This document shows positions 47,387 through 58,928 of a DNA stretch of 64,000 bases, piece after piece. Position 1 is the stretch's first letter, and every line of letters begins with the position of its first letter. A program made the position numbers and the translations under genes. Below the pieces are notes generated by a model. The model was not told the DNA's origin. It saw nothing but the letters and a program-made list of their open reading frames with translations, and did no database searches. Source of the stretch: Saprospiraceae bacterium (lineage in GTDB: Bacteria > Bacteroidota > Bacteroidia > Chitinophagales > Saprospiraceae); contig JADJTQ010000009.1 of assembly GCA_016711125.1 (NCBI GenBank), positions 336,191 through 400,190 on the forward strand. Direction: 5' to 3'.

Positions 47387-48511
47387 TCAGACTTGAAACA
47401 ACTCACTGGCGATGTGGTCTGCAAAAAGTTTGCCTGCCGGGGTCAAAGTAAAGGTGTCTTCTTGTTCTGCAACCCAGCCCCGAACTACGAAAGGTGTGAT
47501 AACTTTTACAAATGATTCTAAATATGGTGCACCCAATTTCATCAAATGGCCTTTGTCACATCCCCATTGGGTACGCAGTCCGGTCATCACGTACTCATTA
47601 TACCGCTGATCGGGTGTCAGCACTTCGATAGTAAGAGGCAGGACTCCCTCGTCAATGGCCTTCTGGTACTGGGCATTATTGGCCACGTTCCAGCTTCGGG
47701 TTAGGCCATCAAATGAATGTGCGGAGGGGCCAATACCCAAATACGGTTTTTGTCGCCAATAGTTGGTATTGTGCACTGCCAAAAACCCATCACGGGCGAA
47801 GTTTGAAATCTCGTAATGCTGGTAAGTATGCTCCCGCGCAAAACTTTGCAGCATGTCAAATTGAGCGGTCATGCGATCCTCATTGGGAGGTATAACCTTT
47901 TCTTTTCGTATCTGATGAGCTAAAAGTGTTTTGGGCTCAACGGTTAGTGCGTAACATGATAAATGAGGAATCTTATACTGCGCCACCATCGCTAAATTGT
48001 CAGCCCATGCATCATCTTCTAATCCGGGAGTACCATAGATCAGATCGATACTTAAGTTACTGAATCCGGCCTTACCAGCTTGCTCAATGCATTGATGTGC
48101 TTGTGATGAGGTATGAGCCCGGCGCATGAATAAGAGATCAATATCTCTAAAAGACTGAATGCCTATGCTTAGTCTATTGATCGGTGAGCTACGCAAAGAC
48201 TCTATTTTTGATGTAGTCAAATCATCGGGATTAGCTTCTAGGGTCACTTCAGCCGAACTTGAGATATCAAAAATCTCCTCAATGGAATTCCAAATTCGAT
48301 TTAGTTGACTTTCATTGAGTAAGGAGGGAGTGCCGCCTCCCCAGTAGACGGACTCCAAAGTGGGAGCTGGCAGGTAATCAACTCTCATTTTTAGTTCTTT
48401 GACAATGGCGTCAACCATTCCATCCATTTGACTTAGCCGGGTCGAAAAGTGGAAGTTGCAATAACTACAGGCCTGTTTACAAAAGGGTATGTGTATATAG
48501 AGGCCTGCCAT
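47387..48511 (-). CDS. hemW: HemW, heme chaperone-like radical SAM protein
   Basis: Radical SAM protein with the CxxxCxxC cluster in PFCKQACSYCNFHF (C11, C15, C18) and no fourth Cys at position 20, which places it with HemW (heme chaperone) rather than HemN. Other features are VYWGGGTPSLL, EANPDDL, SIGIQSF and FSNLSIDLIYGTPG. 374 residues, intact. Confidence 0.93.
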   Translation of the reverse strand: MAGLYIHIPFCKQACSYCNFHFSTRLSQMDGMVDAIVKELKMRVDYLPAPTLESVYWGGGTPSLLNESQLNRIWNSIEEIFDISSSAEVTLEANPDDLTTSKIESLRSSPINRLSIGIQSFRDIDLLFMRRAHTSSQAHQCIEQAGKAGFSNLSIDLIYGTPGLEDDAWADNLAMVAQYKIPHLSCYALTVEPKTLLAHQIRKEKVIPPNEDRMTAQFDMLQSFAREHTYQHYEISNFARDGFLAVHNTNYWRQKPYLGIGPSAHSFDGLTRSWNVANNAQYQKAIDEGVLPLTIEVLTPDQRYNEYVMTGLRTQWGCDKGHLMKLGAPYLESFVKVITPFVVRGWVAEQEDTFTLTPAGKLFADHIASELFQV

Positions 48512-48550
48512 TTTTCGTTGTAGATTCGTTTAACGCACAAAGATAAAGGT

Positions 48551-50313
48551 TTGATCTTCGTAAGAGCCCTTCTCCTAATTGGGGTAAGCAGTCTTGTTAT
48601 TTTTCAGACATTCGGGCAGTCTTTGCCGGTGCGCTGGTTGGTTGATGAGCCACCTCCCGTCAATCTTCCGGACTCCCTCATGCCTGTGGGTCTTACTGAT
48701 AGTTGCTTGGTTTATCTCAAACAAATGCATCAATCTGCATATCTGGAGGCTTCAATAGACAGCATCTGGCAATTCGATAAGCAGATTTGGATCAAGTTAC
48801 ATCTTGGGCCAACCTATCGCTGGAGTTACCTGGACTTTTCCGAAATTCCCACATTTATTCAAAATGACCTTGATATATCGGTTAGTCTGATCGATTATTC
48901 AGCTATGACCAGATCCAGAATTTATTTGAGGAAATTCTCCGGAAAGCTGAAAACAAAGGTTATCCATTTGCTGCGGTGCGTCTTGACAGCGTGGCTTTAG
49001 ACACTCAGCGGATTAGGGCCAGGGGTCTGGTAATGCTTAATGATCAAATCCACCTCGAACGGATACGCATCGATGGTGACCTTAAAATAAGTAGTCGATA
49101 TCTTTCGCATCTTTTAGACGTGGAGGTAGGTGATGTTTTTAACCGTCAGCGGATCGTCGATGCCCGAAATCGCCTACTTGCCGTTTCCTTCATTACTTAT
49201 CAGAAAGATCCTGTCGTCGATTTTTTAGGTAATGGAGCTACTTTGCATTTGTATCTCGATAAAAAAAATGCAAATCGATTTGATATTTTATTAGGATTAT
49301 TACCCAGTAATAGTGAGAATCGGCGATTTCAGCTCACTGGAAATGTCAATGTAGACCTTGCTAATCAGTTTGGAGCCGGCGAAATATTCCGCTTTAATTA
49401 TGAAAGCTTGATGCCAGGCACACAAAACCTTAAATTGAGCCTCAATTATCCCTTTATTTTTAGTTGGCCTTTTGGTACCGATCTGAATTTTAATTTATAT
49501 AAAAGAGATACATCGTATATCGATGTAGGTTATCAAGCAGGTATTCAATATTTACTCCGGCGCAATAATTATTTTGAATTTTTCATTGAAAATCAAAGCA
49601 CGAATATTCTGACCGTCGATACGAATAGGGTGAAGCAGACTCTTCGCCTACCTGCTTTTTTAGACATTAGTCAGAAACTATTTGGTACAGCCGTTCATTT
49701 TGAGCGACTTAACTATCGTTTTAACCCCAGGAGAGGTTATGATCTTACAACAAGAATTGCGTTGGGTAATAAAAGGATTAAAAAGAATAATACGATAACC
49801 GGTTTACGTGATCTCAATAATCCCGAATTTGACTTTAGTGAATTATATAAAGATTTAGACCTTAATAGTTTGCAGTACAAGCTGTCAGCACAACTGCAGA
49901 CCTATTTACCTCTATTCAAAAGTAGTACATTAAAATTTGCCTGGAATGCCGGTTTAATAGGTTCTAGTCAGGGACTCTATGATAATGAACTGTATCGTAT
50001 TGGCGGCACGAAGCTACTGCGTGGTTTTAATGAACAGTCGGTTCTGGCCAGCCTTTATTCAGTATTGACTACAGAGTACCGCCTCCTCTTTAATCAAAAC
50101 AGTAATCTTTTCGTTTTTTGGGATTTTGCTTATGTAGAAAAAAGGACTGCCCAATCGCAGCAGACGGACCAGCCTATGGGTATCGGCACTGGGTTGAATC
50201 TGGAAACCAAGGTGGGTATATTTTCAATTAGTTATGCCCTCGGGGCGCAACAAAACCAGGGATTAAGTTTTCGGGAAGGGAGAATCCATTTTGGGATGAC
50301 CAGCCAGTTTTAA
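48551..50313 (+). CDS. BamA/TamA-family outer membrane protein, frameshifted
   Basis: The first frame has a signal peptide and part of a POTRA domain. The second (48976-50313, extendable back to about 48920 as FEEILRKAENKGYPFAAVR) has a POTRA end and a 16-strand-like barrel with FERLNYRFNPRRGYDL, YRIGGTKLLRGF and the terminal Phe. The frameshift lies at about 48890-48920. The short N-terminus suggests only two or three POTRA domains. It starts 39 bp after the start of the divergent hemW gene. Confidence 0.82.
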
Positions 50314-50459
50314 GACCTGCTAATAGACAGGTTTTTTCCGTGTCGTGACATCAACCATTGTGATTAAGATCATCTAACTCCCACATTCCGGATCTATCAA
50401 ATTAGTTTTATTTGTTTTATCTTTGATAGATTATTTTGTAACACTTAAATGATGTATCA

Positions 50460-50795
50460 ATGAGTAAGTTAGATGAAAAAGTAGCACTTTATTCCAAGGA
50501 ACTAACCAAGCTGGGCCAAAAAGTAGACGAGACTCTTGTGCGTGCTGTAGCAAAAGGGTGCGGACCCTCAATCTACAACAAAGATTCTGAAACTGTCGCT
50601 GGGTCTGACAAATCCGAACTGGATCGTGTGAAGAAAAACTTCATGGAGAAAAAATTGGGATTATCCGGAAAGGATCTTGATAGCGGGATCGAATATGCGA
50701 TCGATGCTATCGGAAAATCAAATAGAAATAAATACCGAGTGGTGTTTTACTATTTAATTGTGAAGAAATTTAAAAAAGAATCGATTTACGCTTAG
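50460..50795 (+). CDS. DUF2853 family protein
   Basis: 111 residues that match DUF2853 throughout: DEKVALYSKELTKLGQKVD, GCGPSIYNKDSETV, KNFMEKKLGL and NRNKYRVVFYYLIVKKFKK. Small helical protein of unknown role. Intact. A -7-like TATCTTTG lies at 50418-50425, with no clear -33. A terminator follows. Confidence 0.92.
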   Translation: MSKLDEKVALYSKELTKLGQKVDETLVRAVAKGCGPSIYNKDSETVAGSDKSELDRVKKNFMEKKLGLSGKDLDSGIEYAIDAIGKSNRNKYRVVFYYLIVKKFKKESIYA

Positions 50796-50827
50796 CCCAG
50801 CTTACTCAGATACTAAATGAAAACAGA

Positions 50828-50857
50828 AGAGCGATGAATTATCATAGCTCTTTTTTT
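50828..50857 (+). terminator. Rho-independent terminator after DUF2853 gene
   Basis: AGAGC-G-ATGA (50828-50837), loop ATTA, TCAT-A-GCTCT (50842-50851), then a T7 run. One G/A mismatch in the stem. Confidence 0.8.
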
Positions 50858-50893
50858 ATGTTGTATGACAATTAGAAGTCACTTGATCTAACA

Positions 50894-51208
50894 ATGAAGG
50901 AAAGAAATTCTGGAGATAAAGTTGAAGTCGAGACTAATATCGACATTGGACCTCATTTTGATTGGGGTCTAATCCTAATTGTATTTTCGTCTATTTTACA
51001 AGTAATTTCTTTTTTTATAAGTGGATACTTAATCACATGTGGAAACTTTGCGATGCATTATATTGTTCTGGCGTTGATAATTGCAATTACAATATTGCCA
51101 TATCTAGGGTTGAGAAGAAAGTTGGGAAGATGGAAATGGATATTGGTCTTATTTGGAATAGTGGTCAATGTTTTTTTAGGCTTACAGTATTTTGCAATAG
51201 ATTGCTAG
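50894..51208 (+). CDS. Small membrane protein, unknown
   Basis: 104 residues with three hydrophobic segments (LILIVFSSILQVISFFISG, YIVLALIIAITILPYLG, WILVLFGIVVNVFLGL). No family recognised. It follows the DUF2853 terminator and is alone on this strand before the convergent mutase gene. Confidence 0.5.
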   Translation: MKERNSGDKVEVETNIDIGPHFDWGLILIVFSSILQVISFFISGYLITCGNFAMHYIVLALIIAITILPYLGLRRKLGRWKWILVLFGIVVNVFLGLQYFAIDC

Positions 51209-51329
51209 CAAGATGGAACTAGTGATTCAAATAATCACCTTCCAGGAGTTTTACTAGGGTTTTTGTCTATAGAAATCTACGAATCATAGTTCTTCTCTGC
51301 TATGACGAGTCAAATTAAAATTTATGATC

Positions 51330-53451
51330 TCACAGCCCTGAATATTTTTCCAGTAACTCGATCGCTGCCAATGGAATATTGGTTCCAGGCCCAAATATGG
51401 CAAAAACACCGATCTGTTTTAGTGCGGTATATTCGTCTTTGGGAATAATGCCTCCAAGCACGATTCTTATATCAGGACGACCCAATTTTTTAGTGCAGCA
51501 ATAGTCTGAGGAACAAGTGTACTGTGTCCGCCAGTCATCGAAGAAATGCCGAGAAAATGCACATCATTTTCTGCTGCTTGCAATGCTGCTTCGTCAGGTG
51601 TTTGAAAGAGAGGGCCAACATCTACATCAAAACCAATATCGGCAAAACTTGTTGCGATGACTCTTGCACCCCGGTCATGGCCGTCCTGACCTAACTTGGC
51701 GACCATGATGCGAGGTCGCCTGCCATATTTCTTGGCAAAGGCATCTGATCTAGTAATTGCTTTTTGAAAATCATCTGATTTACTCATCTCAGCTGCATAT
51801 ACCCCCGAAATTACCGAATTATCGGGTTGGTGTCTGCCAAATACTTTTTCGCTGGCTAAAGAAATCTCACCCAGGGTTGCTCTTGCTCTGGCGGCACTGA
51901 TACAAGCATCAAGCAGGTTTAACTGGCTATTTTGTGCAGCATTAGTGATATTGTTCAAAGCTTCTACGACGCTTTTGATCTCTCTGGACTCCTTGACTGC
52001 ATTTAACCTTTTGATTTGTTCGTCCCTCACCGCATCGTTGTCGATTTTAAGTAAATCAAGCGATTGACTTTGATCATATTCATACAGATTTTTACCGATA
52101 ATAATCTCAGCTCCCGAATCGATCTTAGCCTGTCGACGGGCAGCTGATTCTTCGATCCTTCTTTTTGGAATACCATTTTCAATGGCTTCGATCATGCCAC
52201 CCGCATTCTCTATTTCTTTTATCCACACCCATGTTCTTGTGTAGAGGGTAGAAGTCAGCCACTCTACATACTGTGATCCACCATAGGGATCGACGCTCTT
52301 ACAGAGATCTGTCTTTTTTTGCAGGTAAAGCTGGGTGTCCCGGGCAATTTTAGCACTATATTCTGAAGGCAATGCCAAAGCTTCATCAAGAGCATTGGTA
52401 TGGAGGGACTGAGTACCTCCAAGCACGGCAGAAATGGCTTCAATAGTAGTTCTGGCAATATTATTATAAGGGTCTTGTGCTGCCAGGCTCCAACCACTGG
52501 TTTGACAGTGGGTTCGGAGGGCCATTGATTTAGGATTGCCAGGATGAAAGCGCTGGATTAATTCGGCCCAAATAGCACGAGCCACCCGCATTTTGGCGAC
52601 TTCCATAAAATGGTTCATGCCAATGCCCCAGAAAAAGCTAATACGAGGTGCAAAATCATCGATGTCAAGACCCGCATCAATACCGGTACGCACATATTCC
52701 AGACCGTCAGCTAATGTGTAAGCAATTTCTAAATCGGAGGTTGCGCCCGCTTCATGCATATGATATCCGCTTACACTGATCGAATTGAAACGAGGCATCT
52801 TATGAGACATATACCGAAAAATGTCACTGACTATCCTCATTGAAGGTCTGGGAGGATAGATGTAAGTGTTGCGTACCATGAACTCCTTGAGAATATCATT
52901 TTGAATGGTACCACGTAGATCCTTTTGCAGTATTCCAGTTTCTTCGGCAACTACGATAAAAAGGCCAGAATCGGCAATACAGCACCATTCATGGTCATCG
53001 AAACAGATATTTTATCCAAAGGAATTTCTTGAAACAGCCGATGCATATCTTCCACCGTATCAATCGCTACTCCCGCCTTTCCTACGTCACCTGATACCCG
53101 AGGATGGTCAGAATCATAACCGCGATGAGTGGCAAGATCAAAAGCGACTGATAGTCCTTTTTGACCGGCACTTAAGTTCTGGAGATAAAAGGCATTGCTT
53201 TCTTCGGCAGTCGAAAACCCGGCGTATTGGCGTATGGTCCACGGACGTATACGATACATAGTGGCGTAAGGTCCACGTACAAAAGGTGGCAATCCAGAAG
53301 GGAATTGTCCGGCAAGCTGATCTTGTGCTTCAACTGCGGCAAAATTGGGAGTGGAAATATTTTCATGACTTTTGTGCCATAGGGGATCAATCGAAACCTT
53401 ATGTCGAATCGTATGATCAAGTTCAATCGCACTAAAGTCAGGAAGTTTCAT
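51330..53451 (-). CDS. mutB: Methylmalonyl-CoA mutase large subunit, frameshifted
   Basis: B12-dependent isomerase, methylmalonyl-CoA/succinyl-CoA. Start ATG 53451; the first frame covers the TIM-barrel N-terminus (YATMYRIRPWTIRQYAGFS, SVAFDLATHRGYD). A T run at ~52955 should have one more T (LAFFIVVAEETG). The long second frame carries TSGWSLAAQDPYNN and the cobalamin motif GQDGHDRG with SSMTGGHSTLVP. An A run at ~51486 is one short; restored, the C-terminus GRPDIRIVLGGIIPKDEY runs to TGA at 51330. About 707 residues. The small subunit and epimerase are not adjacent. Confidence 0.92.
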
Positions 53452-53646
53452 CCTTATAAAGGTACAAAATTAGCAAGTCCGGATTTGCTGGAAGCCCATA
53501 GGATTTTCGATGAAAGTTGGTGATCCCGATAGGTATAAATGGTCATCCCATAGAGGGAGTGTTTCATGTGTTGATGGACTTTAAATCATTAATGGTTGCA
53601 TTTAAGAGTGCAAAAAGTACCTTTGGCACCTATTTAAGACAATTAC

Positions 53647-54890
53647 ATGGTCAAGTACGAACGCTTTGAATTAGCAAATGGATTGCGGGTCATTTTGCAC
53701 CGTGATGAACTCACACCACTGGTAGCAGTCAATCTACTATTTCAGGCAGGTTCTAAATTTGATCTCATACAGAAGTCAGGGTTGGCTCATCTATTTGAGC
53801 ATCTAATGTTTTCAGGTACCCCGAATGTACCCGATTTTGATGAACTAATTCAGATGGCTGGAGCTGAAAACAACGCATTTACCAATAGTGACTATGCGGA
53901 TTATTATAGTTACGGCCCACACCAAAATCTCGAAACCCTATTGTGGATTGAAGCTGATCGTCTTGTCAATTTGGATGTGACTCGCAAAGCTTTTAATACC
54001 CAACAAAAAGTGGTCATTGAAGAACTTCATGAAACTTGTTTCAACGAACCTTTTGGAGATGTTTGGCATCATTTATTGCCGGCTATCTACGAATCCCATC
54101 CTTATCGTTGGCCAACCATTGGTCTGACGGAACAAGAAGTCGCTGGGATTCGACTCAAGGACGTCAGGCACTTTTATAAACAATATTACAACGTGAGTAA
54201 TTGCATATTATCAGTAGCCGGAAATTTTGAAATAGAAGAAGCAAAGGATCTGATCCGGAAATATTTTTCGGAAATGTCAACGACCAATGAAAAATCGACG
54301 CTTTTGACTTTGATCTCAGACAATATCATCCCAGAAAAATCTTTGTGAAATCGGATGTTCCGGTGCCGGCATTTTACCTGGTTTTTCCCATGGCGGCCCG
54401 TACTCATGCTGACTACTATGTGCTGGATTTATTGTCCGATTTATTGGCATTGGGCAAAAGTTCACTTTTTTACAAAAGGTTGATAAAAGATACGCACTTA
54501 TTGGCGGCAGCAGATGCCTATATCACAGGTACACATGACACCGGTTTATTTGTAATCGAAGGTAAATTATCGAAAGATGTAACTTTTGGAAAGGCTTATG
54601 AAGAAATTATGAATATAATCAAACAAGTTAAAGAAGAAGCTGTGGAGGAACGTGTGATGGAAAAACTCAAGAACGGTTTGGAATCCTCTGTAGTATTTTC
54701 GGAAACGAGTACTCTAGGCAAGGCCATGAATCTGGCCTATTATGAACTCATTGGAGATGTTGAGCTGATCAACACGGAGTCGGATAAATACCAGGCGATC
54801 ACCGCCAACGATCTAATAAGGGTGACTCGTACTTATTTAGATGAATCGATGTGCACAACGCTACTTTATGAACCCCAGGAAAGTCAGTAG
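53647..54890 (+). CDS. M16-family zinc peptidase, frameshifted
   Basis: Insulinase-type protease. Inverted zinc motif HxxEH in GLAHLFEHLMFSG, distal Glu in VVIEELHETCF. The C-terminal half is in the next frame (54345-54890); one T added to TCTTTG at ~54343 joins them as PEKSFVKSDVPVP. About 415 residues. The TAG stop (54888-54890) is part of the first copy of a hairpin repeat. Confidence 0.88.
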
Positions 54891-55061
54891 CGCCGTATCT
54901 ATTCCGGCGGATTGGTCATGGAGGGTAGCAGTCCCCGGCAATAGAGGCCGGGTTACGGTGTTAGGTCAGAAGGTTTGTTAGTTTCCCAATGTAGCGCCGG
55001 ATCTATTCCGGCGGATTGGTTTAATTTAAAGGTAGAGCCGGATATATTCCGGCGGATCGGT
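54888..55061. repeat. Three copies of a ~28-bp REP-like hairpin
   Basis: Copies at 54888-54916, 54991-55020 and 55031-55061 read TAGCGCCG..CTATTCCGGCGG, TAGCGCCGGATCTATTCCGG and TAGAGCCGGATATATTCCGG, each continuing GCGGAT(T/C)GGT. The core is GCCGGA-tctat-TCCGGC; copy 1 has a shortened left arm. The rest of this gap, 55062-55264, has no assignable feature. Confidence 0.8.
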
Positions 55062-55264
55062 ATCTTCGGCCCTTTACACAAATTGTATTTGCTTGAAACC
55101 AATTGTTAAATGTGGGATAAGAAATGATCACCGCTAAACAATCTGCTCAATTGATGATTCTATGGATCAATGAATATCAGTAGTTAGTAGTGGGAGAATA
55201 GAATAAATAATCCTTTTTTTCGATTTAGTATTGAAGCCATCAATTTATTTTAGAAAACCAGTTT

Positions 55265-56062
55265 ATGAATAAGCATGATCTAACAAAAGAATTTGAATTA
55301 TTTAGAGGGCAATTGAGATCGTACATTCTTCGTATGACAGTCAGTGTCCAAGACACCGATGACCTTATACAGGATACTTTTGTAAGAGCCTATACTAAGC
55401 TTGATGGCTTTAAGGGGGAATCAAGTTTAAAGACCTGGGTATTTACGATCGCTACCAATTTAGCTAAGGATTTACAGAAGTCAAAGAACAGATGGCCAGA
55501 GAATGTAACTGACATTTGCAAAGAAGCCGCTTTGAATAATCCGGAATTTTTTGGTGAAGCAATGCAAATCAGCACCTCATCTTCCCAGGGGCACTTTGAG
55601 ATCCGTGAGCATATTGCGTTTTGCTTCACTTGCGTATCCAAATCATTGCCTTTGGAACAACAGCTGTGCCTTCTTTTAAAGGAAATTTATGATTTTAAAG
55701 TGAAAGAAGTGGCCGAAATTATTGACCAGAGTGAGGCCATGGTCAAATATTATTTACATATTGGGCGGAGTAAAATGGTGGAGGTTTTCGACCATCGTTG
55801 TTCACTGATCAATAAAAAGGAGTGTGTCATCAATGTACCGAACTCAATGGAATTTTTTAATCCAAAGCAGGACGTACAGAGGGCGTTGGTAGAAATCCAA
55901 ATGGCGAAGGACGCAAATACCAAGGATAAGCAGACATTGCTTGATTTGAGGATGAAGATATTGCAGGAGATAGATCCCTTCGAATCAAGTGCAGCGGAAC
56001 TGCAACTCCATCATTTAGAGCACAATAGAAAGGTTATGGAAAAGATTTTGGAAGAAAATTGA
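55265..56062 (+). CDS. ECF sigma factor with C-terminal zinc-knuckle extension (masked by paired indels)
   Basis: Region 2 (FELFRGQLRSYILRMTV, TDDLIQDTFVRAYTKL, SLKTWVFTIATNLAKDL) and region 4 (LCLLLKEIYDFKVKEVAEI) are clear. The stretch KKECVINVPNSMEFFNPK becomes KKGVCHQCTELNGIFNPK if one G is added before it and one T removed after it, giving a CxxC-type knuckle seen in related proteins. 265 residues. C-terminal part is helical. No anti-sigma gene next to it. The 265 bp downstream hold only a doubtful open frame. Confidence 0.85.
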   Translation: MNKHDLTKEFELFRGQLRSYILRMTVSVQDTDDLIQDTFVRAYTKLDGFKGESSLKTWVFTIATNLAKDLQKSKNRWPENVTDICKEAALNNPEFFGEAMQISTSSSQGHFEIREHIAFCFTCVSKSLPLEQQLCLLLKEIYDFKVKEVAEIIDQSEAMVKYYLHIGRSKMVEVFDHRCSLINKKECVINVPNSMEFFNPKQDVQRALVEIQMAKDANTKDKQTLLDLRMKILQEIDPFESSAAELQLHHLEHNRKVMEKILEEN

Positions 56063-56327
56063 TCTTTTTCCTATCATTAGACCTGGCGCGGTCGTCAGAA
56101 GAAAATATCATCCGTGATGAGTTGTGTCCGAGAGACAAAGAATCGATGGTGATTTTATTTTTAGCTAGTGCAAAAAAAATATCGTCTTTCACAAGAATGA
56201 GTAAAAAGCGAAATCAAGTTTCCTTTATCCCATCTAACCATGTTTTAGCCCGAAATTTTTGAGTGCATGCCGTGATGCCGACATGGAAGCGGAATAGAAA
56301 TAAAAAAATTTAAAATTTAAAATCATT

Positions 56328-56740
56328 ATGAGCTATAAGAACAAAATTGGCACCAAAGAAAGCCCCCTGAATTTGAAGACTCCACCCCTTACATCCGAAT
56401 ATACGATGCACGTAGAAGAAAAGGATGGTGCCGAAATACTTGTTTGCACGGTGGGTAAGACCATCCTGCATTACGACATTCGATGTCTCAATGATCTGCA
56501 CACGATGTTAAAAAAGCGTGGTGACTGGATGGAACTAGGCAGCAAAGATGAGAAACAAGAAACCAATGAAGATACCGTGGAACACTGGGGCCGTTCATCA
56601 TCTAATCCAATCGGTGGTTGGTATGGTTTGAAGAAAAATTTTAAAGGCCGCTTTGGAATGTATATACCCCGTAGATGGAGTCTCTGGGACTCGCTGAAAT
56701 GACTCATGAAAGTAGAGGTAATAAGATGCGGGCCGCATAA
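56328..56740 (+). CDS. Uncharacterised conserved small protein, C-terminus shifted
   Basis: Family-like order: NLKTPPLTSEYTMHVEEKD, VLVCTVGKTILHYD-type core (here ILVCTVGKTILHYDIRCL), KKRGDWMELGS, VEHWGRSSSNPIGGWYGL and FKGRFGMYIP. An uncorrected stop ends it at 56702; an indel at about 56670 gives the more plausible end MESLGLAEMTHESRG and TAA at 56740. I recall this in many Bacteroidota but cannot name the function. Confidence 0.7.
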
Positions 56741-56776
56741 GCGGTAAGTCACAAAGCTTTTTACGAATAAAATTTT

Positions 56777-56964
56777 CGTTTTTTAGCTCTCGCAGAGTGC
56801 GCTGAGACCGCAAAGATTTTTAGGTTAAAGGAAATTCGTGTTCTCCTTTAAATAGATTTCATTTTGATTATAACTTTCCTTTCAAAGGCTAAGTGAATAT
56901 CGCGTCCTTTGCGAGAGGCGCCATCCGTTTTTTAGCTCTCTCAAAGTTCGTTGAGATCACAGAG
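56777..56964. repeat. Two diverged ~40-bp repeats
   Basis: Copies at 56777-56815 and 56925-56964 share GTTTTTTAGCTCTC, CA.AGT.CG.TGAGA and C.AG. The intervening 110 bp and the remainder up to 57043 show no gene. Confidence 0.55.
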
Positions 56965-57043
56965 TCATTGTTTGAAGATTGAGATACATACTTTCCACTA
57001 ATTGCTAAATCTTATATTTATCGGCCATTAACACCATTAGCAA

Positions 57044-58928
57044 ATGAAAAACTTAAGTTTTAGCGGAATTATCTTGTTATTATCGCAGTCGTTGGTTGCT
57101 CAGAATGTAATGACTCCTGAACTATTGTGGCAGTTAGGGAGGGTGAGTGCATTGGGAATCACCCCAGATAAAACTCATATCATCTACCGGGTAAGTACCC
57201 CCTCAGTCAGTGAGGACAAAAGTATCTCTAAGACTTACAGTGTTCCCCTTCAGGGTAATAATCCAAAAGAAATTACTGAAGCTGAAACCGGACTCGTCGA
57301 TCACACAAAATCTCCAGATGGGAGATACCAGATTATTCAAAAGGAGGTTAAGATAACCAAGGTTTTTGGTTCGGATTTTTACCCGGAATTGCAAAAATCA
57401 CAAGTACAAATTTACGAAAGCCTGAATTACCGCCACTGGGATACGGGAAGATGGATCTTACGGTCACTTATTTATTAAAGATATACAGACCGGTGAGGAG
57501 AAGGACATCATGGCCGGCCAGCCATATGATTGTCCTCAAAAACCCTTTGGAGGCGATGAAGATTTCTTATGGAGCCCCGACAGTAAGTGGTTGATTTATG
57601 TCACCAAACCTAAAGTGGGCACTGATTATACTGTAAGCACCAACACTGATGTGTTTGCCTATGAAATTGCCACCGGTGCGACAACTAATTTAAGCGATGG
57701 CATGCCTGGTTATGACGTAAACCCCGCATATAGTACCAAAGGAACATTGGCCTGGCTAAGCATGAAAAGAGATGGTTATGAATCAGACAAAAATGATATC
57801 GTCCTTAAGACAAATTCGGGTATTATTAATCTTACTGAAGGGTGGGATGGTACGGTAAATAGTTTTACATGGAGTGAAAGTGAAGGCCTTATTTATTTTA
57901 CCGCTGCGATCGATGGCACAGTACAATTATTTTCAATTGGAGTAAAAACAAAAATAGTCAAACAAATTACCAGGGGCGACTTTGACATCACTTCAATTGT
58001 GGGTGAACTTGCTAATACCTTAATGGTGACTCGAACCGATATGAATCATGCCGCTGAAATTTTTAGCGTAGCGCTTGCAGATGGTTCAATGAAACAATTG
58101 ACATTTGTTAACCTTGCTATTTATAAGAATATTCAGCATAGCAAAATTGAGCGCCGTTATGTGACAACAACCGATGGAAAGCAAATGCTGGTCTGGGTTA
58201 TTTACCCACCGGATTTCGATCCCCAAAATAAATATCCGACGCTTTTATATTGTCAGGGTGGTCCACAATCTGCACTTTCGCAATTTTATTCTTTTCGCTG
58301 GAATTTTCAATTGATGGCCGCTAATGGATATATTATAGTTGCCCCCAATCGAAGAGGAATGCCGGGGCACGGAGTGGCTTGGAATGAGCAGATCAGTAAA
58401 GATCATGGTGGCCAGGTCATGGATGATTATTTATCAGCAATTGATGAAATTGCTAAGGAATCGTATGTGGATAAATCTCGTCTTGGTTGTGTAGGAGCCA
58501 GCTACGGTGGCTATTCGGCATTTTATTTGGCAGGTATTCATGCAGGTCGCTTTAAGACCTTTATTTCGCATGATGGAATTTATAATTTGAGAAGTATGTA
58601 TGGTACTACCGAGGAATTATTCTTTGTTAACTGGGATCTTGGAGGTAATTATTGGGATCAGACGAATAAAGCCGCAATGAAGTCTTACGGCCAATTTGAC
58701 CCGAGTAATCTGGTAGCTAAATGGGATACACCAATCCTTATCTTTCAGGGAGGAAAAGACTACCGGGTACCCATTGGTCAGGGATTGGAGGCTTTTCAGG
58801 CTGCCCAATTGAAAGGATTGAAAAGTAAACTGGTTTATTTACCGGAAGAAAACCACTGGGTTTTACATGCTCAGAATGCCATCGTATGGCAACGTGAATT
58901 CTTTAAATGGTTGGATGAAACCCTTTGA
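57044..58928 (+). CDS. S9-family serine peptidase (prolyl oligopeptidase type), frameshifted
   Basis: Signal peptide (SGIILLLSQSLVAQ), then a WD/propeller-type N-terminal domain, then an alpha/beta-hydrolase with nucleophile in CVGASYGGYSAFY, Asp in FQGGKDYRVPIG and His in PEENHWVL. The frame stops at 57478; one T added in GATACGGG at ~57446 restores GSYGHLFIKDIQTGEEKD and joins the rest. About 628 residues. Probably an exported dipeptidyl peptidase/acyl-aminoacyl peptidase-like enzyme. Confidence 0.9.

Noticed and set aside
56059..56262. 67-residue open frame overlapping the sigma factor stop
   Set aside because: No homology-like pattern, no signal; likely chance.
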